This document shows, piece by piece, positions 18,153-25,316 of a stretch of 40,615 nucleotides of DNA (positions are counted from its first letter, which is position 1; each line of letters opens with the position of its first letter). The position numbers and the translations under genes are program-made. Below the pieces are notes generated by a model. It had not been told where the DNA came from and made no database searches. It was given only the letters and a program-made list of their open reading frames with translations. Where the stretch lies: contig JAEWOG010000013.1 of the NCBI GenBank assembly GCA_023460975.1, forward strand, positions 1 to 40,615, given 5' to 3'. Source of the DNA: Actinomycetes bacterium (lineage in GTDB: Bacteria > Actinomycetota > Actinomycetes > Propionibacteriales > Nocardioidaceae).

Positions 18153-18166
18153 TAGAACAGGTTCTA
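18153..18166. promoter_or_regulatory. KstR-type operator at the DapB-like gene promoter
   Basis: TAGAACAGGTTCTA is a 14-bp inverted repeat (TAGAAC and GTTCTA, 2-nt centre) fitting the published KstR consensus TNNAACNNGTTNNA. It ends 11 bp before the ATG and overlaps the TAGATT -10 box, so bound repressor would block transcription. Confidence 0.75.
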
Positions 18167-18191
18167 TCCCCTGGGAAGCCCCTATGACCCC

Positions 18192-18283
18192 GGAGGATCC
18201 CCGCTCAGCCGGGGAAATACGCACGTTGTGGCCTTTGCAAAGGCCACAACGTGAAGGAACCCCCGCCTGAGCGGGGGTCCTCC
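18192..18283. repeat. Nested palindrome with a perfect 15-bp inner hairpin
   Basis: Outer arms 18192-18208 and 18267-18283 are inverted copies with a single mismatch (GGAGGATCCCCGCTCAG and its partner). Inside lies a perfect inverted repeat at 18222-18253 with arm CACGTTGTGGCCTTT and a 2-nt centre. Local alternative hairpins (CCCCGCTCAGCCGGGG; CCCCCGCCTGAGCGGGGG) compete with the outer stem. It directly follows the OYE gene stop on the minus strand and probably terminates it. The nesting is more elaborate than a terminator needs. Confidence 0.75.
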
Positions 18284-18290
18284 GCAACCC

Positions 18291-19463
18291 TCAGGCCGGG
18301 ATTTCCGGGCAGTACGTGCCGCCCGGCACGTAGATGGTCGGCATGCAGCGGTTGCAGTGGATGCAGATGCCGTCCTTGGCCTGGCCCGCGGTGTAGCGCG
18401 CGATCAGGTCCGGCTCACGCAGCAGCGCACGGGCCATCGCGACGTACTGGAAGTCGTCGGCCATTGCCTGCTGCATCGTCTCGAGTTCGTTGATGCCGCC
18501 CAGCAGCATCAGCGGGGTGCTCAGCTCCGCGCGCCATGCGAGCGCCTTCTCCTTGAAGTACGCCTCCGTGAAGGGGTACTCCTTGAAGAACTTCTTGCCC
18601 ATCACCTTCATGCCGTGCTTGACCACGAACGGCATGTTGGCCGCGAACTCCTCACGCGGGGCGCCGCCGCGGAACAAGTACATCGGGTTCATCAGCGACG
18701 AGCCGCCCGACATCTGAATCGCGTCGAGGTAGCCGTCGGACTCGAGGATCTTCGCGTACTCCAGACCCAGGTCCGTGCTCACGCCGCCGGGGAAGCCGTC
18801 CGAGAGCGACATCTTCGCGTAGACCGCGACCGAGTCGCCGACCTCGTTCTTCACGGCGTCGACGACCTGGCGGGCCAGCCGCACGCGGTTGTCGGTCGTA
18901 CCGCCGTAGTCGTCCTTGCGACGGTTGAGGCCGGGGGCCAGGAACGAGGAGATCAGGTAGCTGTGCGCCATGTGGATCTCGAGCGCGTCGAAGCCGACCT
19001 CGACCAGGGTCCGGGCGGCGGTGACGTACGCCTTCGTGATCCGCGCCAGGTCAGTCTTGCTGGCCGTCTTGATCATCTGCATGGACAGCGGGCTGGGCAT
19101 GGCCGAGGACGCGAGGGCGTGCACTCCGTTGGAGCGGCCGTTGGCGACGGGTCCGGCGTGACCCATCTGCGCGGAGATCTTGGCGCCGGTGTCGTGCACC
19201 GCGTCGACGAGGCGCACCAAGCCGGGGCGCGAGTCCTCTCCGACGACGATCACTTCCTTGTGCGTACGCCCCTCCGGCGCCACCGCGAGGTAGGCGACCG
19301 TCGTCATCCCGACCCCGCCTCGGCCGACCGAGGTGTGGAAGTCGATCAGCTCATCGGTGACCAAGCCGTACGGCGTCTTGCCCTCGAACGTGGCCGCCTT
19401 GATGACGCGGTTGCGCAGGTGGACGGGACCGAGTGTGGCGGGGGCCAATACGTCAGGAGTCAC
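18291..19463 (-). CDS. OYE-family NADH:flavin oxidoreductase with 4Fe-4S cysteines
   Basis: The 390-aa protein is a TIM-barrel Old Yellow Enzyme: it opens PATLGPVHLRNRVIKAAT, has the substrate-loop segment IHMAHSYLISSFLAPGLNRR and ends with LLGGI and VAMARALLREPDL. Four cysteines (367, 370, 373 and 385, pattern CxxCxxC-x11-C) match the 4Fe-4S site of the 2,4-dienoyl-CoA reductase/trimethylamine-dehydrogenase branch. The C-terminal FAD/NAD domain of those longer enzymes is absent, so it needs a separate electron donor or uses NAD(P)H directly. It starts at GTG 19463 with TACAGT 7 nt before, apparently leaderless, under a KstR-type palindrome. Reduction of an alpha,beta-unsaturated (steroid-like or dienoyl) substrate is likely. 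Confidence 0.88.
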   Translation of the reverse strand: MTPDVLAPATLGPVHLRNRVIKAATFEGKTPYGLVTDELIDFHTSVGRGGVGMTTVAYLAVAPEGRTHKEVIVVGEDSRPGLVRLVDAVHDTGAKISAQMGHAGPVANGRSNGVHALASSAMPSPLSMQMIKTASKTDLARITKAYVTAARTLVEVGFDALEIHMAHSYLISSFLAPGLNRRKDDYGGTTDNRVRLARQVVDAVKNEVGDSVAVYAKMSLSDGFPGGVSTDLGLEYAKILESDGYLDAIQMSGGSSLMNPMYLFRGGAPREEFAANMPFVVKHGMKVMGKKFFKEYPFTEAYFKEKALAWRAELSTPLMLLGGINELETMQQAMADDFQYVAMARALLREPDLIARYTAGQAKDGICIHCNRCMPTIYVPGGTYCPEIPA

Positions 19464-19472
19464 GCGGGGAAC

Positions 19473-19486
19473 TGTAACGCGTTCTA
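19473..19486. promoter_or_regulatory. KstR-type operator at the OYE gene promoter
   Basis: TGTAACGCGTTCTA fits TNNAACNNGTTNNA, with imperfect outer arms but perfect AAC/GTT cores. It lies 10 bp before the GTG of the OYE gene, touching the TACAGT -10 box, in the 54-bp gap after the 406-aa gene. Spacing to the start codon closely matches the site at 18153. Confidence 0.7.
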
Positions 19487-19517
19487 GGTCCCCGGCACTG
19501 GCAGTCCATGACGCGCG

Positions 19518-20738
19518 TCACACCACGAACAACGGCAACGCCTTCCGCTTCTCGAACGCAAACCCTGCCCCCGTCGAGAACCGGGTGACCTCGACCTCGC
19601 CGTGCGGCGCGTGCTCGACGTCGTCGACCACGACGCGGGCGCTCCACTCCTCGTCGGTCCCGGACACCTCGACGCTGAACTGAGGGTGCACCGCCTGAAC
19701 CAAGGCCTCCAACGGAGCCGTACGCCCCGGACCGACCAGACCCAGCCACCCGCCGTCCGCCTGCGCGTCACCGGCGCGGACGGTGAGGGTCTCCTCGACG
19801 CTGGCGTCGACGTACGCGGCGGGGTTGAACAGCGGGTGGAGCTCCGCGACGCGGAGGGCTCCCTCGACGGTGGGCTCGATCTCCAGCGCCGCCCTGATCC
19901 GCTCGGCCGCGATGCCAGCGATGCCGATGAGCTGCTTCGTGGCGATCTTGTCGGCGCTCTCGGCGTCCTCGGCACGCTTGTCCACGGCGATCCGGAACGA
20001 CAGGACGAGCAAGTGCATCTGCACGCACACCTCGTCGGCCATGCGCACCAACGCCGAGTGCGAGAAGTCCGCGAAGTCGAGGTCGGCGAGCAGCGGGCCG
20101 TCGTACGCGTCCATGCCGCCGCCGCCCGCCACGATGCCGTCGAGGACCACCGATGCTGCGCGCGTCGCTGCCACGGTGGCCAGCTCCGGGTGAATCGGCG
20201 CGTCGGGGTGGGAAGGGTCGATCTTGACGGTCCACGCGCAGTGCGGGTTCCGGTCGACCGGCACCCGCGGGGGACGGTGGATGGGTCGCACCTGGGCCTT
20301 CGGATTCGTCGCCACCGCGGTCGCGTCGAACGTCGGGTCCTCGATGTCGTGACACATCGCCTTCACGTAGTCGTCGCCCATCGGCTCGACATCCATCAGG
20401 GCACCGCAGTGGTCCAGGTGGAACTCGCCATTCCAGCGGTCGTGCACCGTGTAGCGGAAGTCCATGAACTGCGGCGGCGCGCCGATGTCGAGCTGCAGCC
20501 CCTTGAAGATCGTGATGATGTCGTCGCCCTCGTACCCCAAGGCCTTCTGCATGCGACGCGTGTAGACCGGCGAGGACGCCGCCCACTCGTCGATCGCGAT
20601 CTGCGCCATCTCCTCACGCCCGAAGGCGGCGATGCACCACGCCATCCCGGAGCGATCGATCAACTGTCCGATGAGCAGCAACTCCGGCAGCAGGACCGCC
20701 AGTTCGTCCCGGCTCAGCGAGGCAAAGCGCGACGTCAC
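19518..20738 (-). CDS. Unrecognised 406-aa protein, last gene of the CYP51 array
   Basis: I do not recognise a family with confidence. The protein is soluble, without a signal peptide or membrane segments. A Cys/His/Asp-rich block in the first half (FHLDHCGALMDVEPMGDD, then AMCHDIEDPTFDATA) looks like a possible metal or active-site region. The middle has RPIHRPPRVP and a Gly-rich DGIVAGGGGMDAYDG; the C-terminus is rich in beta-strand-like segments. The start is the GTG at 20738, which overlaps the stop of the carboxymuconolactone-decarboxylase-like gene by 4 nt (GTGA). A longer open frame to 20837 has out-of-family Arg/Gly-rich sequence and is rejected. Overlap with its upstream neighbour implies a shared pathway. 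Confidence 0.8.
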   Translation of the reverse strand: MTSRFASLSRDELAVLLPELLLIGQLIDRSGMAWCIAAFGREEMAQIAIDEWAASSPVYTRRMQKALGYEGDDIITIFKGLQLDIGAPPQFMDFRYTVHDRWNGEFHLDHCGALMDVEPMGDDYVKAMCHDIEDPTFDATAVATNPKAQVRPIHRPPRVPVDRNPHCAWTVKIDPSHPDAPIHPELATVAATRAASVVLDGIVAGGGGMDAYDGPLLADLDFADFSHSALVRMADEVCVQMHLLVLSFRIAVDKRAEDAESADKIATKQLIGIAGIAAERIRAALEIEPTVEGALRVAELHPLFNPAAYVDASVEETLTVRAGDAQADGGWLGLVGPGRTAPLEALVQAVHPQFSVEVSGTDEEWSARVVVDDVEHAPHGEVEVTRFSTGAGFAFEKRKALPLFVV

Positions 20739-21148
20739 TGGCCTGACTCCGCAGCCTTCGCGGCCTTGGCGCGCGCCTGGGCGGCCTTGGCGATCGTGTC
20801 CTCCACGATCGAGTTGATCCGCGCACCGTTGGGCCACCCGGCGTAGTGCGACAGGAACACCACGATCTCGCGCAGCCCCTCGTCGTCCAGCTCCCCGTTG
20901 GCGTACGCGGCCGGGATCTGGATGCCGAGTACGTCGTGGCCGCCAGTGCCCGCGAGCAGCCCGATCAGCAGTAGTCGGCGGTCCCGGTCCGAGAGCCCCG
21001 GCCGGGTCCAGATGTCAGCGAACAGGTGGTCGGCGGTGTAGCGGAAGAAGTCGCCCTCACCATCGGACATGTCGAACCCGTAGACGGTCTCCATCTTCTC
21101 CAGGCCGATCCGGCGCTGCTCCGGCAGCCCGTCGAACTTTCCGCTCAC
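20735..21148 (-). CDS. Carboxymuconolactone decarboxylase (CMD/AhpD fold)-like protein
   Basis: The 137-aa all-helical protein matches the CMD fold: DRDRRLLLIGLLAGTGG, then YANGELDDEGLREIVVFLSHYAGWPNGA. It has the conserved His in the SHYAGWP segment but no CxxC pair, so an AhpD-like peroxidase role is unlikely and a CMD-like decarboxylase or isomerase role is more plausible. It starts at GTG 21148, overlapping the previous gene's stop, and its own stop overlaps the next start: a tightly coupled triplet. From memory, it corresponds by order to Rv0771 of M. tuberculosis. An Ala/Lys-rich C-terminal helix ends the protein. Confidence 0.85.
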   Translation of the reverse strand: MSGKFDGLPEQRRIGLEKMETVYGFDMSDGEGDFFRYTADHLFADIWTRPGLSDRDRRLLLIGLLAGTGGHDVLGIQIPAAYANGELDDEGLREIVVFLSHYAGWPNGARINSIVEDTIAKAAQARAKAAKAAESGQ

Positions 21149-22119
21149 GCGCCCTGCTCCTCGTCGTTGGTTCTGCTTGTACCGCTGGTCGAGTTTGTTC
21201 CGCTGGTCGAGCTGGTACCGCTGGTCGAGCTTGTCGAGACCCCGGTTTCGACAGGCTCAACCAACGACCCACCGCTGGTCGAGCTTGTCGAGACCCCCAG
21301 CCCCGGCGCCAGACGCTCGAGGGCTGTCCGGGCCATCGGCGCATCCACGCCGAGGTCATCGGCCAGAGCGAGGGCGAAGGTCAGGTCCTTCTCCCCCAGC
21401 GCACGGACGTGGTCGAAGACCCCGTACCAGAAGTCGCTCTCCTCCAGCGGAGCCGTCGTGGCTCGGTGCATGATCGCCCCCGGCCCGCCGGTGACGGCGT
21501 CGGTGTGGCGCACCACCTGACCCAGCTCGACCAGGTCCAGGCCCGCCGCCTCAGCAAGCCGCTGGGCCTCGGTCGCCGCCGCGAACGCCGCGAAGTGCAT
21601 CATGTTGCGGGCCAGCTTGAACTTCGTACCCGACCCGATCCCGCCGGCGTGCACGACCTTGCTGCCCATGACCTCGAGCGCCGGGCGAGCTGCGGCGAAC
21701 GCGGCCTCGTCGCCACCGACCATGATCGCCAGGGTTCCGTCCGCAGCGCCCATCGCTCCTCCGGAGACCGGCGCGTCGAGGATGCGTACGCCGTGTCGCG
21801 ATGCCGTGTCGGCCAGCTGGAACGGGGTGCCTGGGGCAACGGTGGAGTGGATCACCACGGTCTGCCCCTCCCCGGCCACGCCGAGGATGGCGCCCAACAC
21901 CTCACGCACCTGGTCGTCATCGCGCACCATCACGCACACCACGTCGCTGTTCAGCGCGAGCGAGGCCACGCTCGACGAGGGGTGAGCGCCGGCAGCGACC
22001 AGTTCGGCGACCGGTTCGGGCGCCACGTCGAAGACGGACAGGGCGATGCCCTCCGCAGCGGCCAGGCGCAGCGCCATCGGCTTGCCGATGTTGCCCAGCC
22101 CGATGAATCCGACCCTCAT
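21145..22119 (-). CDS. 3-Hydroxyisobutyrate-dehydrogenase-like NAD(P) oxidoreductase with repeat-encoded tail
   Basis: The 324-aa protein begins with the Rossmann motif GLGNIG (7-12) and has the beta-hydroxyacid-dehydrogenase features DAPVSGG and GSGTKFKLARN, in which the Lys is catalytic. It should oxidise a beta-hydroxy acid with NAD(P). Residues 276-324 are Ser/Thr/Gly-rich with LVEPVETG, and this tail is encoded by copies of a palindromic repeat (21180-21297), not by family sequence. The protein would normally end near residue 275. The start ATG at 22119 has GAAAGGA 9 nt upstream. It corresponds by order to Rv0770. Confidence 0.88.
   Translation of the reverse strand: MRVGFIGLGNIGKPMALRLAAAEGIALSVFDVAPEPVAELVAAGAHPSSSVASLALNSDVVCVMVRDDDQVREVLGAILGVAGEGQTVVIHSTVAPGTPFQLADTASRHGVRILDAPVSGGAMGAADGTLAIMVGGDEAAFAAARPALEVMGSKVVHAGGIGSGTKFKLARNMMHFAAFAAATEAQRLAEAAGLDLVELGQVVRHTDAVTGGPGAIMHRATTAPLEESDFWYGVFDHVRALGEKDLTFALALADDLGVDAPMARTALERLAPGLGVSTSSTSGGSLVEPVETGVSTSSTSGTSSTSGTNSTSGTSRTNDEEQGA
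21180..21297. repeat. Palindromic-repeat cluster inside a coding 3' end
   Basis: Direct copies of CCGCTGGTCGAGCTTGTCGA, two full and two degraded, flank one inverted core GGTTTCGACAGGCTCAACCA (21244-21263). The cluster lies in frame in the last 49 codons of the 3-hydroxyisobutyrate-dehydrogenase-like gene. Confidence 0.85.
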
Positions 22120-22149
22120 CGCGTGTGGTCCTTTCGTTCGATCACGTGG

Positions 22150-22908
22150 TCACGGCCGGAAGGTCTGGCCGCCGTCGACGGCGAGGATCTGGCCGGTCAC
22201 CCACGACGCCGCATCCGAGAGCAGGAACGCTGCCGCGCCGACCATGTCCTCGGGCTGTCCCATCCGCTTGATGGCGAGGTTCTTGACCAGTTCCTTCGAC
22301 GCGTCACCGGCCTGAGTCCGAGTGGCGGCGGTGTCGGTCGGGCCCGGGGCGATCGCGTTGACCCGGATCTTCATGCCGCCCAACTCGTGGGCCAGTTGCT
22401 GCGTCAAACCGTTGACGCCCGACTTCGCCAGACCGTAGAAGCCGGAGTAGAGGTAGGCGGCCGTCGAGGACTGGTTGACGATCGAGCCGCCGCCTCGCTT
22501 CTGCATCTCGCCGAAGGCTGCCCGCGTCATCACCAGGGCGCCGTCGAAGTTCACGCTCATGAACTTCTTGTAGTAGTCCCAGTCGACGGTGATCAAGAGG
22601 TCGAAGGCCATGTCGCCGTAGATGGCGGCGTTGTTGACCAGCCCGTCGAGGCCGCCGAACTCCTCGACCGTACGAGCCACGCACGCCGCCGCGGACTCTG
22701 CGGAGGAGACGTCGGTGCTCACGAAGATCGCCCGACCGCCCGTTTCGTTGATCGCCGCGGCCACCTTCTCGCCGGACTCGGCGTTCAGGTCGGCGACCAC
22801 CACGGCCGCACCCTGGGCGGCGAACCCCTTGGCGTACGCCTCACCGATGCCCTGCGCGGCGCCGGTGACGATGACGACCTTGCCCTCCAACGTGCCAGCC
22901 ATGCTCAC
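22150..22908 (-). CDS. Short-chain dehydrogenase/reductase
   Basis: The 252-aa classical SDR has cofactor motif TGAAQGIG (15-22), NNA at about 92-94, catalytic Ser near 147-148 and YGLAK (Tyr158, Lys162), and the C-terminal ILAVDGG typical of classical SDRs. It should oxidise or reduce a secondary alcohol or ketone using NAD(P). It starts at GTG 22908, overlapping the aldehyde dehydrogenase stop by 4 nt; an ATG two codons later is an alternative. It corresponds by order to Rv0769. The substrate is inferred to be an intermediate of the CYP51 array. Confidence 0.9.
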   Translation of the reverse strand: MSMAGTLEGKVVIVTGAAQGIGEAYAKGFAAQGAAVVVADLNAESGEKVAAAINETGGRAIFVSTDVSSAESAAACVARTVEEFGGLDGLVNNAAIYGDMAFDLLITVDWDYYKKFMSVNFDGALVMTRAAFGEMQKRGGGSIVNQSSTAAYLYSGFYGLAKSGVNGLTQQLAHELGGMKIRVNAIAPGPTDTAATRTQAGDASKELVKNLAIKRMGQPEDMVGAAAFLLSDAASWVTGQILAVDGGQTFRP

Positions 22909-24392
22909 TTCACTCCCTCTGCGATCGTCTTGGTCTCGAGGTACTCCTCGAAGCCGGCCACGCCCATCTCACGGCCGATGCCGGACTGCTTGTAGCCGCC
23001 GAACGGCGCGTCCGCACCGAACCACTGGCCGCCGTTGATGCCGAGCGTTCCCGTACGGATCCGGTTCGCCACCGCGCGGGCACGATCCGGGTCGCCGGAG
23101 TCGACGGACCCTGACAGCCCGAAGTCGGAGTCGTTGGCGATCCGCACCGCGTCGTCGTCGCCGTCGTGGGCGATGACCACGAGGACGGGCCCGAAGATCT
23201 CCTCGCGCGCCACCCGCGCGCTGTTGTCGAGGCCAGCGATGACGGTGGGCTCGATCCAGAAGCCGCCCGCGAGGTCACCCTCCTGCTCGGCGAGGGTGCC
23301 GCCGGTCGCGAACCGGCCGCCCTCCTCGACGGCGAGGTCGAGGTACGCCTTGACCCTGTCGCGCTGGATCTCGGAGATCACTGGGCCGCAGATGGTGCCG
23401 CCGTCGGCGGGGTCCTTCGCACCCAGCATCGCCATCGTGCCCGCCGCTGCCTCGACGGCCTCGTCGTACGACTCCCGCGGCACCACGAGGCGCGTGGTCA
23501 GGGCGCATCCCTGGCCCGCGTGCACGGAGACCGAGAACGCGGCCATGCCAGCGGCCGCAGCCACGTCGGCGTCGTCGAGCACGATCGCTGCGGACTTGCC
23601 GCCGAGCTCGAGGAACACCTTCTTCAGCGTGGGCGCAGCGGCTGCCGCGATCGCGCGGCCGGTGGCGGTCGACCCGGTGAACGACACCAGGTCGATGCGG
23701 GGGTCGCTGGTCAGTTGGGCCGCGACCGCGTTGTCGCGCGGCATCACCACGTTGAGCACCCCGGCTGGGATGTCGGTGTGCTCGGCGACGAGTCGGCCGA
23801 GCTCCGCAGCCAACCACGGGGTGTCGGGGGCGGGCTTGAGCACGACCGTGCATCCCGCCGCGAGCGCCGGACCGACCTTGGCCAGATTGATCTGGTTGGG
23901 GAAGTTCCACGGCGTGATCGCCGCGACCACACCGACCGCCTCACGGCGCACCGTGCGGTGGGACTGCACACCCATGGTGACGCCGATGCCGAGGTCCGTC
24001 TCCCACTCGTAGGTCTCCGCCAGGTCGGTGACCCACTTCAGGGTCTCGACCGGCGCGTCGTACTGCGGGCCGGTGGTGAAGAACGCCGGCGCCCCGACTT
24101 CGGCGACGGTGAGGTCGCGCATGATCTCGGCGTTGTCGACCAGCGCGGCGTGCAACTGGCGCAGGCACCGCACCCGCAGCTCCAGGTTGGTCGACCAGTC
24201 GGTCTCGTCGAACGCGCGCCGCGCGGCAGCGATCGCGGCCTCGACATCGTCGGCGGTGCTGTCGGGCGCCACGCCGATCTGCTGGCCCGTGGCCGGGTTG
24301 AGGATCGGGTACGTCGCGCCGTCGGCAGCCTCGGTCAGCTTGCCGTCGACGAGCTGACGGGCCGGCGGGTTGGTGGGGATGCGGGCGCTCAT
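22905..24392 (-). CDS. NAD(P)-dependent aldehyde dehydrogenase
   Basis: The 495-aa enzyme has all canonical ALDH features: the oxyanion Asn in PWNFP (Asn163), the cofactor motif FTGSTATG, the general base Glu262 in LELGGKSA, and the nucleophile Cys296 in GQGCALTTR. It should oxidise an aldehyde to the acid in the cytosol. ATG 24392 overlaps the NTF2-like gene's stop (ATGA), and its own stop overlaps the next SDR start. It corresponds by order to aldA/Rv0768. In a demethylase pathway an alcohol or aldehyde intermediate is a natural substrate, but this is inference. Confidence 0.92.
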   Translation of the reverse strand: MSARIPTNPPARQLVDGKLTEAADGATYPILNPATGQQIGVAPDSTADDVEAAIAAARRAFDETDWSTNLELRVRCLRQLHAALVDNAEIMRDLTVAEVGAPAFFTTGPQYDAPVETLKWVTDLAETYEWETDLGIGVTMGVQSHRTVRREAVGVVAAITPWNFPNQINLAKVGPALAAGCTVVLKPAPDTPWLAAELGRLVAEHTDIPAGVLNVVMPRDNAVAAQLTSDPRIDLVSFTGSTATGRAIAAAAAPTLKKVFLELGGKSAAIVLDDADVAAAAGMAAFSVSVHAGQGCALTTRLVVPRESYDEAVEAAAGTMAMLGAKDPADGGTICGPVISEIQRDRVKAYLDLAVEEGGRFATGGTLAEQEGDLAGGFWIEPTVIAGLDNSARVAREEIFGPVLVVIAHDGDDDAVRIANDSDFGLSGSVDSGDPDRARAVANRIRTGTLGINGGQWFGADAPFGGYKQSGIGREMGVAGFEEYLETKTIAEGVK

Positions 24393-25108
24393 GCGGTGGC
24401 CTCGACTTCGCCCGTCGAGCCGCCGCTGGTCGACCCGGTTTCGACAGGCTCAACCAGCGAGCTCGAAGCCTGCTGGGTGACGTACTGACCCGCAGCGACC
24501 GGCGGCGGCCACAGCGTCGAGGTCATGTCGGCGTAGCGGTAGTGGCCGGGCAGCTCCATGCCCTTCGCGCCGACCTCCATCCTCTTCAGCAAGGTGTCGG
24601 GGGCCTTGCCCGACTTGAGGATCTCGATGAACGTGTGGGTCGTCGAGGGCAGGTCGAACCAGTCGCGCTGCCAGTCGATCTTGACCTGACCGGCGTCCGC
24701 CCCCTCGGTGACCCGCTTGAGGCCGAACCACGAGCCGCCGATGCCGCGGATCTCGTACTCCTCGCCGGTCTCGTCGTTGACGATGCCGGACTTCTGCTGC
24801 CAGAAGCCGAGGACCATGTTCTTGGTCTCGTCGATCATGGTGCAGACGTAGTCGTAGTGCCAGCCGTCCAGACCGTCCATCTCGATGCCGATCGCCCAGT
24901 CACGGATCTGGTCACGGCCGACCGCCATGAAGTGCTCGTCGGGGTGGTACATCCAGCCGTAGTTGGCGTCGGTGGCGTAGAACTCGGCCAGCGGCCGCCA
25001 GTCACCCGTCTCCTCGACGTCGCGGTTGCCCTGGAGCCACCCGGCCCAGAACTCCTCGATCTCGGCGCGGGTCAGGGAGCCGCCGGTGGTTGAGCCTGTC
25101 GAAACCAT
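24389..25108 (-). CDS. NTF2-like (SnoaL-type) protein with repeat-encoded ends
   Basis: The 239-aa protein has an NTF2/SnoaL-like cone fold pattern: LTRAEIEEFWAGWLQGN, then WRPLAEFYATDANYGWMYHPDE and IGIEMDGLDGWHYDYV. Members act as isomerases, hydrolases or binding proteins on small hydrophobic molecules such as steroids or polyketides; the active residues cannot be assigned. The first codons ATG GTT TCG ACA are part of a palindromic repeat (25087-25107), giving MVSTGSTTGG. Residues 215-239 (LVEPVETG within) come from another copy at 24437. An AGAGGA ribosome binding site lies 7 nt before ATG. It has no counterpart that I recall in the M. tuberculosis locus. Confidence 0.8.
   Translation of the reverse strand: MVSTGSTTGGSLTRAEIEEFWAGWLQGNRDVEETGDWRPLAEFYATDANYGWMYHPDEHFMAVGRDQIRDWAIGIEMDGLDGWHYDYVCTMIDETKNMVLGFWQQKSGIVNDETGEEYEIRGIGGSWFGLKRVTEGADAGQVKIDWQRDWFDLPSTTHTFIEILKSGKAPDTLLKRMEVGAKGMELPGHYRYADMTSTLWPPPVAAGQYVTQQASSSLVEPVETGSTSGGSTGEVEATA
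24423..24460. repeat. Palindromic repeat copy in the coding 3' end of the NTF2-like gene
   Basis: Core GGTTTCGACAGGCTCAACCA at 24437-24456 is preceded by a CCGCTGGTCGA half-copy. It lies in frame inside the last codons of the NTF2-like gene, next to the aldehyde dehydrogenase start. Confidence 0.85.
25087..25107. repeat. Palindromic repeat copy at the NTF2-like gene start codon
   Basis: The inverse of the core plus one base (21 nt) occupies 25087-25107. It runs from the second base of the NTF2-like start codon (25108-25106) leftward through the first coding residues. The ribosome binding site lies just outside it. Confidence 0.8.
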
Positions 25109-25121
25109 TTCTCAGTCCTCT

Positions 25122-25316
25122 TCAGTCTTCAATGGAAAGCGCGAAGGCCGGGCAGTACTTCACGGCCATGGTCACGTCGCCTCGCAGCGACTCGTCGGGG
25201 TGCGCGTCGAGCAGCACGACCGCATCGGCGTCATCGTCAAAACCGAACACGGTCGGCGCCTCGCCCTGGCACAGCTGGTGCCCCTGGCACACGGTGGTGT
25301 CGGCGACGACCTTCAT
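25122..25316 (-). CDS. [3Fe-4S]-type ferredoxin, redox partner of CYP51
   Basis: The 64-aa protein has the P450-associated ferredoxin pattern CQGHQLC...CP: Cys10, Cys16 and Cys55-Pro, with His13 at the position where a fourth cysteine would sit in 4Fe-4S forms. Such ferredoxins pass electrons one at a time to cytochromes P450. ATG 25316 overlaps the CYP51 stop (ATGA), so it is translated with CYP51; in M. tuberculosis Rv0763c sits at the same place. A reductase is not encoded nearby. The gap to the following NTF2-like gene is 13 nt. Confidence 0.95.
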   Translation of the reverse strand: MKVVADTTVCQGHQLCQGEAPTVFGFDDDADAVVLLDAHPDESLRGDVTMAVKYCPAFALSIED

